Shown here: piece by piece, positions 1-8,483 of the stretch | Layout of the letters: every line of letters begins with the position of its first letter | How positions within the stretch are numbered: position 1 is the first letter of the stretch | NCBI GenBank assembly: GCA_018065565.1 | Contig: JAGHSZ010000064.1 | Location: 1-36,107, forward strand | Origin: Candidatus Colivivens caballi | GTDB taxonomy: Bacteria; Bacteroidota; Bacteroidia; Bacteroidales; Bacteroidaceae | Length of the DNA stretch: 36,107 nucleotides | Reading direction: 5' to 3' | Program-made: the position numbers and the translations under genes | Notes under the pieces: model-generated | The model's database searches: none | What the model was told of the DNA's origin: nothing | What the model saw: the letters and a program-made list of their open reading frames with translations, nothing else

Positions 1-208
1 CGCTAACAAGCCTTCTTTTTGTCATCTGTCTTGTCGCTTTTCAGTTACAATGGAACCCCATTGCGCCCTCAAATCGACAATACATCTGTTCAAAAATATA
101 GTCTATTATCATTATAACGCTAATGAACGATTTGGGATTATGCGATAACGCATGCTATTAAACAGCAATCTGCTCGAAACAAATCACAAAATCGTCAGAA
201 ATGAATTT
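1..208. other. left-edge intergenic DNA, no supported gene
   Basis: No convincing open frame is seen. A small perfect palindrome, ATGCGATAACGCAT-like, lies at 137-153 and recurs almost identically at 28918-28934. A minus-strand ATG at 25-23 could open a gene running off the left edge, but only eight codons are visible and there is no promoter or ribosome site to support it. The stretch follows the stop codon of the transporter gene at 209, so it may be that gene's 3' untranslated region. Confidence 0.5.
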
Positions 209-928
209 TTAGAACCTACCTTCATTGCTCCTTGTCCACTTTTTCGTCATTCTGTATCCGACTCCCGAGAAGCAGACTTCGAGCAAGAGTTCGAAAAGGG
301 CTGCGGTGATTGAGCATGTGAGTGCCTGTGTCATGTTCCAACCGAAGAGCGGGATGCTGACTATCAGTGCAAAGACGAGGTTATCGACAAACTGGGCAAT
401 GGCAGTTGAGGTGAAACTGCGGACGGCAAATGTTCCGTAGCCGTCGGGACGGTGACGGAGCAGCCGTGCCACCGACACATTGACCACGGAATTGACCACC
501 GATGACACAAACATGGCAAATGCAGAACCGAGCACTATCCACGACGAGCCGCCGATAGTGTTGTTGAGCGAGGCGTTCACGGTGTCAAGCCCTGTGGCGT
601 AGTATTCGCCCCATGCGCCTGGGGTCATGGCAATAAGCTTGAACACAAAGAAAGTGATGAGATTGATTGCAAGGGCAAGGACGGAAATGCGTGCAGCAGC
701 CCTTCCACCATACACCTTGCATGTGCTGTCCATGATGAGAAAGGGAATCCACGACAGGGCAAAGCCGCAGTCGAGGGCAATCCACGAGGTGTGAAACAGT
801 TCTTTGTTGGCAAGGAGGTTCATTGACACCACCGAAAGGACAAATATGGCAAATGCCATCGGAGAATAGCCTTTCGGCAGTGACATAAATGAAGATAAGG
901 TATGTAAATACCTGACAATTGTTTTCAT
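209..928 (-). CDS. VUT/YhhQ family membrane protein, probable queuosine-precursor transporter
   Basis: This 239-residue protein is almost entirely hydrophobic, with about six predicted membrane helices, for example near residues 22-42, 45-65, 78-98, 128-150, 175-198 and 203-225. It matches my picture of the VUT/YhhQ (COG1738, DUF165) family: small inner-membrane carriers thought to take up queuosine precursors (preQ0/preQ1) for tRNA modification. Family-like features are the polar early-helix segment LDCGFALSWIPFLIMDSTCK, the strongly polar SFTSTAIAQFVDN helix start and the charged C-terminal tail. The start at 928 gives a short cytoplasmic N-terminus before helix 1. It lies 166 bases downstream of metH on the same strand with no promoter box recognised between them, so it may be read from the met operon or from a weak promoter of its own. 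The substrate is inferred from the family; no queuosine enzyme is encoded nearby. Confidence 0.8.
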   Translation of the reverse strand: MKTIVRYLHTLSSFMSLPKGYSPMAFAIFVLSVVSMNLLANKELFHTSWIALDCGFALSWIPFLIMDSTCKVYGGRAAARISVLALAINLITFFVFKLIAMTPGAWGEYYATGLDTVNASLNNTIGGSSWIVLGSAFAMFVSSVVNSVVNVSVARLLRHRPDGYGTFAVRSFTSTAIAQFVDNLVFALIVSIPLFGWNMTQALTCSITAALFELLLEVCFSGVGYRMTKKWTRSNEGRF

Positions 929-954
929 GTGCTCTTTATGTTTTAATTTATATT

Positions 955-989
955 AGCGGAGGATGACAAGCGTAGAACTCCGCTTTTTT
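955..989. other. hairpin with T-tract in the transporter leader
   Basis: A seven-base-pair inverted repeat (AGCGGAG ... CTCCGCT, loop of about 16) is followed on the plus strand by six Ts, so it has terminator form in the plus direction, where no gene lies upstream. On the minus strand it forms a leader hairpin about 30 bases before the transporter start. It may be a processing or termination structure after metH. A preQ1 riboswitch was considered and not supported. Confidence 0.4.
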
Positions 990-1013
990 GTTTTGCTGCT
1001 GTTGTTGTTTTGC

Positions 1014-1069
1014 CAGTGATATGCAGCCAGTGATGTGCAGCCGGTGATATGCAGTCAGTGATGTTGCGC
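1014..1069. repeat. 14-bp tandem repeat, four units
   Basis: Units CAGTGATATGCAGC, CAGTGATGTGCAGC, CGGTGATATGCAGT and CAGTGATGTTGCGC follow each other without gaps between the metH stop codon and the transporter start. Differences between units are one to a few bases. The period is twice the 7-bp period of the arrays near 26.6 and 35.8 kb. Confidence 0.85.
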
Positions 1070-1094
1070 AGCGTGGTATATAAATCAATACAGA

Positions 1095-4000
1095 TTATTC
1101 AATACTGAAATATCGTGCCTGTGGGTGTGAAATAAGCAGTCCGCAGACACTCGACTGTGGATACATGGCTCCGTTTTCGGTCAACTTGATGCCTATGCTG
1201 TCGAAGTCGAGCAACCGTGACAACTGGAATATGGCACGCTGGTCGGGCAGTGATGGGTAGCCGACGGCTGGACGGATGCCACGCCACTGGTATTGTTCGT
1301 CGAGCAGGTTACTTATGCGAGTTGCTGCTGCTTCGACGAGTCGGTCGCCAAGGGTGTGCATGAGCAGCATGGCATAGTCGTCGGAGCGGTCGGCTTTCAG
1401 TTGCTCGAGTCGGTTGACGAATGCTGGACTGACTGTGCAGGCAAATGCACCCACTTGTCCGTCGGTGGCAGGAACGAAGTCGCACAGCGACAGAGGACTG
1501 GTGCGCTGACTGCCATCGGCACGGCATGAGTTCTGGCGTGGAGTGGACAAGGTGACACACTGGTTGCAGCAATGGCACGAAGCCTCGTTTAGTCGGAATT
1601 CAATGCCTGTCCCATCTACATTTCTTGCATGGTAGAATGTCTGCAAAACATTCACACCGAAGTCCGTGTTCTTTGCCATGTCGGCAAGCATCTGCTCGGC
1701 ATCCTTGCGCAATAGGCGTCCTTCGTCAGAGTCCTCCTTCACACGCCATGCCCAGTAGAAGTAGAGCCAGTCGATGTATGGCACCAATTGTTCTACTGAC
1801 ACGAACTCCTGTGCCGGTGGTATCAGACGAGATGGATATTCAGGGGCAACAGTGTCAGTCGGTTGAGAGTCAGAGTCTGTTGGTTTATATTTGTCAGCAG
1901 ACAGCATGATGCGTTCTGCCTGTTGTTGCTTCTTTTCGTGAGCCAGACGGATGCGTTGCTGGTTGTCGCGGTTCTGTTGCAGCACTGCGTCGTGCTGTGT
2001 AGGGTCGAGTAACTGCATGGCGAGGACTGGGTCCTGTGATGCGTCTTTGAGATGGAACACTCCGCCGGAATAGAGTGGGGCAATCTTCACTGCTGTGTGG
2101 ACTGCCGATGTGGTTGCGCCACCCACGAAGAGTGGGATGGTGAGTCCTGCCTCTTGCATTGCCTTTGCCACATTGCACATCTCGTCGAGACTCGGAGTGA
2201 TGAGACCTGAAAGACAGACAATGTCGGCCTTGCTGCTGATGGCTTCTTCGATGATGCGGTCGGCTGGAACCATCTCGCCCAGGTCGATGACCTTGAAACC
2301 GTTGCAGGCGAGCACCACTCCGACAATGTTCTTTCCAATGTCGTGGACATCGCCTTTGACTGTGGCGATGACAATGGTGTGCTGGTTGCCTGCACCGTCA
2401 GCCTGGCTGGTTGACGACTGCATATATGGATTGAGAATATCGACTGCCTGCTTCATGGTGCGTGCAGTCTTCACCACCTGCGGCAGGAACATCTTGCCTT
2501 CACTGAAAAGGCGTCCTACTTCGGTCATGCCCTCCATCAGTGGACCACCAATGATGTCGAGCGGAGTCTGTCCCTCGTTGATGAAGTACATGATGGCAGA
2601 TTCGAGTCCTGTGGATGTTCCTTTTATGAGTGCTGAACGGATGGATGCATAGTTTTGTTCGCTGGCAGACAATGGTGTGTCGGCAGCAGCGACGGTCTGT
2701 GCCTCTTTCCCCTTTTGTGGTGTGGCTGTGGCAGTAAGTGCCTGTGCCATCTCAATCAGCGATTCGGGCAGTGGCGCATTTTCGTTGAGGATGGTGGCAG
2801 TGAGGGCGTCACGTAGTGCTGGGTCGATGTCTTCGTAACGGACAGCGGTGCCAGGGTTCATGATAGCCATGCCCATGCCTGCTGCCTTGGCGTGGTGGAG
2901 GAACACGGAGTGCATAGCTTCGCGCAGATAGTTGTTGCCACGGAATGCAAACGACAGGTTGGACAGTCCTCCGCTGACACGCGCCCCTTTCAGGTTGTGT
3001 GTTATCCAGTCGGTGGCACGGATGAAGTCGCGTGCATAGTTGGCATGTTCTGCCATTCCAGTTGCTATGGTCAGCACATTTGGGTCGAAGATGATGTCTG
3101 AGGGTGCAAATCCCACCTGCTCGGTGAGCAATCTGAATGCTCGCTGACTGATGCTGATGCGGCGGTCGTAGTCGGTAGCCTGACCTTCTTCATCGAAGCA
3201 CATGACGATGACTGCTGCACCCAGTCGCTTGACGATGTGGGCCTGACGCAGAAATTCAGCCTCGCCTTGTTTCAGTGATATGGAGTTGACTATGCATTTG
3301 CCCTGGCAGCATTTCAGACCTTCTTCGATGACTTCGAAACGACTGGAATCGACCATGACCGGCACGCGGCTTATTGAAGGGTCGGCTGCAATGAGACTGA
3401 GGAATGTGTGCATCTCGGTCTTGGCATCGAGCAGTCCGTCGTCCATGTTGATGTCGATGACCATTGCCCCCTTTTCAATCTGGGCACGGGCAATGTCGAG
3501 TGCCTCTTCGTATTGTTTTTCGTTGATGAGTCGCAGGAACTTGCGTGAACCTGCCACATTGCATCGTTCGCCTACGACGATAAAATCGTTAGCGGTATAG
3601 GTGAATGCTTCCTGCCCTGACACTGTGAAGGTGCTCGGTTGGGATGCTGTTATGTCTTGTTGTTCTGCTGTTGTGCCATTCACCTTGCCTAACAACTGGT
3701 CGTTCATCGCCTTGATGTGTGCCGGTGTGGTGCCACAGCATCCACCGATGATGTCGGCAAGTTGTTCGTCGATGAGTGGACGCATCTGGCTGACCATCTC
3801 GTCAGGGGTGTCGTCGTAAGTACCAAACTGATTGGGCAGACCTGCATTTGGATGGCATGAGATGTGGGGACGAAGGCATGATGGGGTGCTGGCAAATACA
3901 TTGTTTACCGCCTCTTTCATTCTGCGAATGAGTGGAATCATGGCGTTTGCTCCCAGTCCGCAGTTCATGCCGATGGCAAGTGGGTGGGCATATGCCACTG

Positions 4001-4751
4001 ATGCGACGAATGCCTCGATGGTCTGTCCGCTGAGCAGACGGCCAGAGTTGTCAGAGACGGTGCCCGACAGGAACAGTGGAATGTCGCGGTCGATGGTCTG
4101 TGTGGCTCTGATATATGCCGAGATGGCGGCTTTCATGTTGAGAGTGTCGAAGAAGGTCTCGAGCAAGATACCATCGACACCAGTTTCCACAAGTGTACTT
4201 ATCTGTTCATAGAATGCCAGTTCCAGTTCGTCGAATCCCACTGCACGCGACGATGCGTCGGCAAGGTCGGCACCCATCGACAGCATTTGGCTTGATGGTC
4301 CGACATCGCCCAGCACGAAGCGTGGCTTTGCGGGAGTCAGTTCACTCATGCGTCGGGCTTCTGCCAGTGCAAGCAGTGCACCCTGACGGTTCAGATCCTT
4401 GATGCACTCGGTCAGTTGATATTCAGTCTGTGATATTACCTGTGAGGAGAATGTGTTGGTGGTGATGATGTCGGCACCGGCTTCGAGGTACATCCGATGA
4501 ATGCTGCTGACGACATCCGGACATGTCAGCGACAGCACATCGTTGTTGCCTTTCAACTGTATGGGGTGGTTCTTGAACATGCTGCCACGGAAGTCGTCTT
4601 CTGTCAGGTGGCGTTCAAGAATCATTGTACCCATTGCTCCGTCAAGCAGTAGGCGACGCCCTTGTCCTAATGCTTCACGGATGGATGCCGTTTGGCTGTT
4701 GGGGCGTTGGTTGGTCTGGGCAGATGCTGCTGTTGCTGCTGGTCTTGTCAT
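1095..4751 (-). CDS. metH: cobalamin-dependent methionine synthase
   Basis: Transfers a methyl group from 5-methyltetrahydrofolate through methylcobalamin to homocysteine, giving methionine and tetrahydrofolate. At 1218 residues it is full length and all four modules are visible. The homocysteine domain (about 25-345) opens with LLLDGAMGTMIL and carries the zinc cysteines in GMNCGLG and GGCCGTTP. The folate domain (about 380-640) has GERCNVAGSRKF. The cobalamin module (about 700-900) has the lower-ligand motif DVHDIGKNIVG and a glycine-rich GGATTS turn. The reactivation domain (about 990-1218) has RPAVGYPSLPDQ and ends in HPQARYFSIE. Its start is 46 bases after the metF stop, so the two are almost certainly co-transcribed and metF supplies the methyl donor. 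Odd: a cysteine cluster of form CxCCxxC near residue 1057, just before the PRQ segment of the reactivation domain, where I do not expect one. Confidence 0.97.
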   Translation of the reverse strand: MTRPAATAASAQTNQRPNSQTASIREALGQGRRLLLDGAMGTMILERHLTEDDFRGSMFKNHPIQLKGNNDVLSLTCPDVVSSIHRMYLEAGADIITTNTFSSQVISQTEYQLTECIKDLNRQGALLALAEARRMSELTPAKPRFVLGDVGPSSQMLSMGADLADASSRAVGFDELELAFYEQISTLVETGVDGILLETFFDTLNMKAAISAYIRATQTIDRDIPLFLSGTVSDNSGRLLSGQTIEAFVASVAYAHPLAIGMNCGLGANAMIPLIRRMKEAVNNVFASTPSCLRPHISCHPNAGLPNQFGTYDDTPDEMVSQMRPLIDEQLADIIGGCCGTTPAHIKAMNDQLLGKVNGTTAEQQDITASQPSTFTVSGQEAFTYTANDFIVVGERCNVAGSRKFLRLINEKQYEEALDIARAQIEKGAMVIDINMDDGLLDAKTEMHTFLSLIAADPSISRVPVMVDSSRFEVIEEGLKCCQGKCIVNSISLKQGEAEFLRQAHIVKRLGAAVIVMCFDEEGQATDYDRRISISQRAFRLLTEQVGFAPSDIIFDPNVLTIATGMAEHANYARDFIRATDWITHNLKGARVSGGLSNLSFAFRGNNYLREAMHSVFLHHAKAAGMGMAIMNPGTAVRYEDIDPALRDALTATILNENAPLPESLIEMAQALTATATPQKGKEAQTVAAADTPLSASEQNYASIRSALIKGTSTGLESAIMYFINEGQTPLDIIGGPLMEGMTEVGRLFSEGKMFLPQVVKTARTMKQAVDILNPYMQSSTSQADGAGNQHTIVIATVKGDVHDIGKNIVGVVLACNGFKVIDLGEMVPADRIIEEAISSKADIVCLSGLITPSLDEMCNVAKAMQEAGLTIPLFVGGATTSAVHTAVKIAPLYSGGVFHLKDASQDPVLAMQLLDPTQHDAVLQQNRDNQQRIRLAHEKKQQQAERIMLSADKYKPTDSDSQPTDTVAPEYPSRLIPPAQEFVSVEQLVPYIDWLYFYWAWRVKEDSDEGRLLRKDAEQMLADMAKNTDFGVNVLQTFYHARNVDGTGIEFRLNEASCHCCNQCVTLSTPRQNSCRADGSQRTSPLSLCDFVPATDGQVGAFACTVSPAFVNRLEQLKADRSDDYAMLLMHTLGDRLVEAAATRISNLLDEQYQWRGIRPAVGYPSLPDQRAIFQLSRLLDFDSIGIKLTENGAMYPQSSVCGLLISHPQARYFSIE

Positions 4752-4797
4752 ATTGTTTGAATGAAATGAATGATTTACTGTGTGCTCTACATTTTCC

Positions 4798-5760
4798 TTA
4801 TCCTCTTACATTCTTCATGATTGCTTCGATGGATGGTGCGGCATTCATTGTGTAGAAATGGAGTGAAGGGACACCGGCACTGATGAGTTCTTCGCACTGG
4901 CGTGATGCCCATTCGATGCCGACCTTGCGTACATCGTCGTTTGAAGTGCAGTTCTGCAACTGCTTGACGAGTTGGTCGGGGAAGTCGATGTGGAAGGTGC
5001 GAGGCAACATGGTGCAGTGATTGAGCGTGCTCAGAGGTTTCAGTCCTGGAATGATTGGCACATTGATGCCGGCGGCACGGCAGCGGTCGATGAAGCGGAA
5101 AAACTTTTCGTTGTCGAACACCATCTGGGTGACGATGTAGCCTGCTCCCATATCGACTTTCTGTTTCAGGGCCTCGATGTCGGCTTTCAGACTCATTGCT
5201 TCGTCGTGCTTCTCGGGATAACCTGCCACTCCGTAACTGAAACAGCGTTGTGGCAGCATGTCGTGGCGGTCGCCATAGAGCAACTTGCCTTCATTAAACT
5301 CGTTGACCTGTCCGCACAATTCGCTGGCATAGCGGTAACCACCGTCTTTCGGAATGAACCGCGAATCCTGCTTCGACTTGTCGCCTCTCAGCACAAGTAG
5401 GTCGAGCAAATCGAGAAATGCAAGGTCAATCAGTTCGTATTCAGTTTCCTGACGCGAATATCCACTGCAAATGATGTGAGGCACCACTGGCAGATTGTAC
5501 TTCTGCTTGATGGCGTATGCCACGGCAACTGTGCCTGGGCGCAGTCGTTCTTCGACGCGCTGATAGCGGCCTGGTTCCACCTCACGGTATGTGAAGTCGC
5601 TGCGGTGGGTAGTCACTTCGATGAACGCAGGGTTGAACGGCATCAGACGGTCGATGGTCTGATAAATCTGGTCAATGCTTTTGCCTCGTAATGGCGGTAG
5701 GACTTCAAAACTGAACAGTGTTTTGTCTGTGTTTGCTAATAGATTGGAAACTGACACCAT
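4798..5760 (-). CDS. metF: 5,10-methylenetetrahydrofolate reductase
   Basis: FAD enzyme that reduces 5,10-methylene-THF to 5-methyl-THF, the methyl donor for the adjacent MetH. The 320-residue protein is a single TIM-barrel reductase domain. Visible motifs are the catalytic-glutamate strand LFSFEVLPPLRG near the N-terminus, EVTTHRSD, the LRGDKS segment, GVAGYPEKHDEA, and GAGYIVTQMVFDNEKF followed by PIIPGLKPLS. The frame stays open to 5856, but I place the start at 5760: the residues before it do not look like the family, and a -7 box TAACTTTG at 5791-5784 puts the transcript start near 5777, downstream of the longer start. The resulting leader is only about 17 bases, which leaves no room for a cobalamin or SAM riboswitch. 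First gene of the metF-metH operon. Confidence 0.96.
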   Translation of the reverse strand: MVSVSNLLANTDKTLFSFEVLPPLRGKSIDQIYQTIDRLMPFNPAFIEVTTHRSDFTYREVEPGRYQRVEERLRPGTVAVAYAIKQKYNLPVVPHIICSGYSRQETEYELIDLAFLDLLDLLVLRGDKSKQDSRFIPKDGGYRYASELCGQVNEFNEGKLLYGDRHDMLPQRCFSYGVAGYPEKHDEAMSLKADIEALKQKVDMGAGYIVTQMVFDNEKFFRFIDRCRAAGINVPIIPGLKPLSTLNHCTMLPRTFHIDFPDQLVKQLQNCTSNDDVRKVGIEWASRQCEELISAGVPSLHFYTMNAAPSIEAIMKNVRG

Positions 5761-5783
5761 AATAATATTGATATATTTGGGTG

Positions 5784-5791
5784 CAAAGTTA
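5784..5791 (-). promoter_or_regulatory. metF -7 promoter box TAACTTTG
   Basis: Matches the Bacteroidota consensus TAnnTTTG on the minus strand, 24 bases before the metF ATG. No clear TTTG -33 box is found at the usual 19-20 base distance. It decides the metF start by placing transcription downstream of the longer open frame's first codon. Confidence 0.6.
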
Positions 5792-5905
5792 CGAAAAAAA
5801 GTGAAGAGAATGGGCGAAACCTGTGCAAAAGTGTGAAAATAGTGGCGATTGTACATTCATACGCTTTTGCAAATACTCAATCTTGTGTGTGCTATGTGGC
5901 AATCG

Positions 5906-6037
5906 TATGCATTTTTAGTTTCTGTTGTATGCATGTTAGGGGTCTAACCTATGCATGTTAAGGCTCTAACCTGTGCATGTTAGGGGTCGAACCTGTGCAT
6001 GTTAAGGCTCTATCCTATGCATGTTAAGCTTCAATCT
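5906..6037. repeat. 22-bp tandem palindromic array
   Basis: Six units of exactly 22 bp start at 5906 (degenerate), 5928, 5950, 5972, 5994 and 6016, and a seventh begins at 6038 (TATGCA). Each clear unit opens T(A/G)TGCATGTTA. Two subtypes alternate, GTTAGGGGTCTAAC and GTTAAGGCTCTAAC, giving a 44-bp superperiod. The first subtype is an inverted repeat GTTAG-GGGT-CTAAC, and the self-complementary ATGCAT lies at some unit boundaries. The array fills the gap between the metF promoter and the stop codon of the upstream gene at 6075. It is not a CRISPR, as there are no unique spacers. Confidence 0.92.
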
Positions 6038-6074
6038 TATGCAGACGATTTTATGGTTATGTGGCAGAATAGTG

Positions 6075-8441
6075 TTATTCGGCTGCTTGTCTCCATTCCT
6101 TTCGATAGAGTTTCAGCAACTTGTGTACAGCATCCTTGCGGTATGTGGTGGCAAGTACCTGCCGCAGATGGTCGGCCTGTGCCGTCTTGCCTTCTGCTTC
6201 GAGTGCCTGTGCTTTCATGGTGAGGTCGCTCCAAAGTTGAAGCAGTTCGTATTCATCGTGGGTGATGGTCATAAACGACCCATGCTGTGGATTGACATCG
6301 GTGCCGATGACCACACCCTTGTCAATGTCGGTCTCGGTGGCATTGGCGTTGCACACCTTGTATGCCTTTCCGCCTGAATAGCGGATGTATGCCACTTTCC
6401 ATCGGTTTTCGTTGATAAGCCTGAAAGCACTTGGACCCTCCACCTGTTCCTTGCCTTCGTTGGTGATGTGAATTATGTCGCGCCAATTGTCAGAGTGCAA
6501 CCTGTCGAATACTGCTTCGTGAACTCCACGGTCGATGCCGGGCGCTCCTTCTTTTTTATAGAAGACATGATACTGGCGGTCGCAGTCGTTCCAGTCGATG
6601 TGACAGTCAATCACTGAGATACCGTGGTCGTGCAGTAACTGTGGTTTGGTCAGTGTGTTGAAGTCTTTATCGGCATACGAATAGAATATGCGGTCGTAGG
6701 TGTCGCCTTCGTTTGTGCTGAGCATGGAGTAGTAGATGAGGTAACCACCATTGCCATTGTTGTAGTCGGGGTTCCAGATGATTTGTGGTGCCCACACACG
6801 GTTGACCTTTGTCCAGTCGGCATAGATGTCTTTGCTGTCAGGGTCGGAGAAAATGCTGTCTCCCTTGCGGAAGTCAAACGATGTGGATGTCCAGTGAATC
6901 AGGTCGTTCGACTTCATGAGGTCGATGCCGTGATTGAACCACACACGCGACTTGCGGTTGCTCATGTCGGTCGTAACCATCAGATAACCTTCGCCATCGT
7001 GGGCACGGCAGATGAAGGCATCGCGCACTCCGCCTTCGACTGCTGCCATCTGCTCGGCATCGTAGATTGGCTGGTTGGCAATCAGAGGGTGAAATATGTC
7101 GCCTCGGTCGGCACGGGTGCCGATGGCATACAGCGTGTTTTCAGATGTACCAGCCATATGGCAATAGAGATAACCATACATATCGTCATCGGGTGCAATG
7201 GTCAGTGGAAAGTTGCAGGTAGTGGTTCCGCTTGTGGCTGTGAGTTGCCCGCACGTCTGGCTTTTTCCCTTAGGCATACGGGTGACACGAAGTGTGTTGT
7301 CCTCAAGACTGACATAGTTGCGCTCCTTCTTGCTCTGTGAGAGCGACCAACTGATGCTTTTCCCGTTGATGTCGGTTGGCAGCACTACATCGTTGCGCAA
7401 TGCATTAAATTGATAGTCAACTGCTCGCATAAGTTCTTCGGATTCTTTTGCAGTAAAGCGGTTGGCGCTATCGTGCATGACCAACTTATACACTTTGATG
7501 TATTCGTGTAGGTGAGCAAAGGCATTGCCGGCACCGTCCTGTGAGTCGTTGATGAGCAGAATTGATGGTGAACCATCGGGTAGGGTAGGGCCGAGGCAGA
7601 TGCCCTCATAGTTGGCGAAGTCGAGTTTGGTGAGTCGCAGATGTGTGGTGAACTCGTCGAGCAAGTGCTTTTGTCCGTTTTCAGGCGAAAAGTGGTATAG
7701 GCGCACCTTGCACCAGCTGCCGAGCGGTTTCTTCTTGACAAGAAGTTCGCGTTCAAGCACAATGAGTGAACCGTCATCGAGTGCTGCCAGACCAGCCACC
7801 CCATAGGCATAGCGTGCCTGTGCTTGTTCTTTGGCATCGGCAAACTGAACTGACGGAGCATCAATGCGATATGTGTATTGAGTGGTGGGTAGGAGTGTCG
7901 TGCCGTCAAAACTCTGCATACGGACCTCGCTGATGTCATCGTCCATGAGTCCTTGCTCGGTTGTGGTCCAGAATCGGTTGGTGGTGGCATTATATGTCAG
8001 CGGCTCAAATCCTGCGTTGGAGCGTCGGTTTGCAGGACCGAATGACGGTGGCACAGAGAGTTCTCGCCCGGTTGCGGTGCCGTTGAGTGTGTATTCGATG
8101 ATGCGTTGGTCGGCTTCGCCCGAAACAAACAGCGTGTTGGCAGCCGGCAGGTAGGCAATGCCCTCTGGGTCGCGGTTGCGAAGTGATGATGGAGTGGTGC
8201 TGCAACTGATGTGACGGAAGTCGGCAGCTGTTTTGAACATGAATATGTTATCGGACTTGTCGTGAACCACGGCGAAGGTGGAGTCGTTGATGCGTGCGAT
8301 GCCTGAATACTGGCCCGACGGAATGCCGAACTGGCGCAACTTGACACGTTTCAGTGGTTCAAGCGTCAGTGTCTGTGCGCTTAAACCGATACACAATGTT
8401 GAAAGCAGAATCAGAAGTGTGCCAGTTTGTCTCATATTCAT
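6075..8441 (-). CDS. secreted phytase-like / Ig-like / GH43-like three-domain protein
   Basis: This 788-residue protein has a clear signal peptide (about 1-22, ending GLSAQ). Residues about 35-310 look like the phytase-like esterase domain (PF13449 type), a propeller, with GFEPLTYN and NYEGICLGPTLPDG. Residues about 325-410 resemble the atypical Ig-like domain often found before GH43 modules (LPTDINGKSISWSLS). Residues about 415-720 resemble a GH43-like five-bladed propeller, with GGVRDAFICRAHDGEGYLMV, RVWAPQIIWNP and VEGPSAF, the last resembling the general-acid motif. I do not see a clear blade-1 aspartate motif for the general base, so activity is uncertain. A helical tail closes the protein. 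It lies 42 bases after the GH9 gene on the same strand, suggesting one polysaccharide-degradation operon. The substrate cannot be told from sequence. Confidence 0.8.
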   Translation of the reverse strand: MNMRQTGTLLILLSTLCIGLSAQTLTLEPLKRVKLRQFGIPSGQYSGIARINDSTFAVVHDKSDNIFMFKTAADFRHISCSTTPSSLRNRDPEGIAYLPAANTLFVSGEADQRIIEYTLNGTATGRELSVPPSFGPANRRSNAGFEPLTYNATTNRFWTTTEQGLMDDDISEVRMQSFDGTTLLPTTQYTYRIDAPSVQFADAKEQAQARYAYGVAGLAALDDGSLIVLERELLVKKKPLGSWCKVRLYHFSPENGQKHLLDEFTTHLRLTKLDFANYEGICLGPTLPDGSPSILLINDSQDGAGNAFAHLHEYIKVYKLVMHDSANRFTAKESEELMRAVDYQFNALRNDVVLPTDINGKSISWSLSQSKKERNYVSLEDNTLRVTRMPKGKSQTCGQLTATSGTTTCNFPLTIAPDDDMYGYLYCHMAGTSENTLYAIGTRADRGDIFHPLIANQPIYDAEQMAAVEGGVRDAFICRAHDGEGYLMVTTDMSNRKSRVWFNHGIDLMKSNDLIHWTSTSFDFRKGDSIFSDPDSKDIYADWTKVNRVWAPQIIWNPDYNNGNGGYLIYYSMLSTNEGDTYDRIFYSYADKDFNTLTKPQLLHDHGISVIDCHIDWNDCDRQYHVFYKKEGAPGIDRGVHEAVFDRLHSDNWRDIIHITNEGKEQVEGPSAFRLINENRWKVAYIRYSGGKAYKVCNANATETDIDKGVVIGTDVNPQHGSFMTITHDEYELLQLWSDLTMKAQALEAEGKTAQADHLRQVLATTYRKDAVHKLLKLYRKEWRQAAE

Positions 8442-8483
8442 TTATTGATGTATATATGTAACAGTGGTGAGCAAAATGTTGGG

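Noticed and set aside
1..25. 5' end of a minus-strand gene running off the left edge
   Set aside because: Only eight codons are visible and there is no promoter or initiation signal.
950..990. preQ1-I riboswitch in front of the VUT/YhhQ transporter gene
   Set aside because: The hairpin (GAG-TTCTA...CTC) resembles the preQ1-I stem and suits the gene's likely substrate, but the loop is too long and the A-rich tail lacks the bases needed for the pseudoknot helix.
5761..5860. cobalamin or SAM riboswitch before metF-metH
   Set aside because: The predicted transcript start leaves a leader of only about 17 bases, and no B12-box-like sequence is seen upstream.
5906..6042. CRISPR array
   Set aside because: The 22-bp units are directly adjacent without unique spacers, and there are no cas genes.
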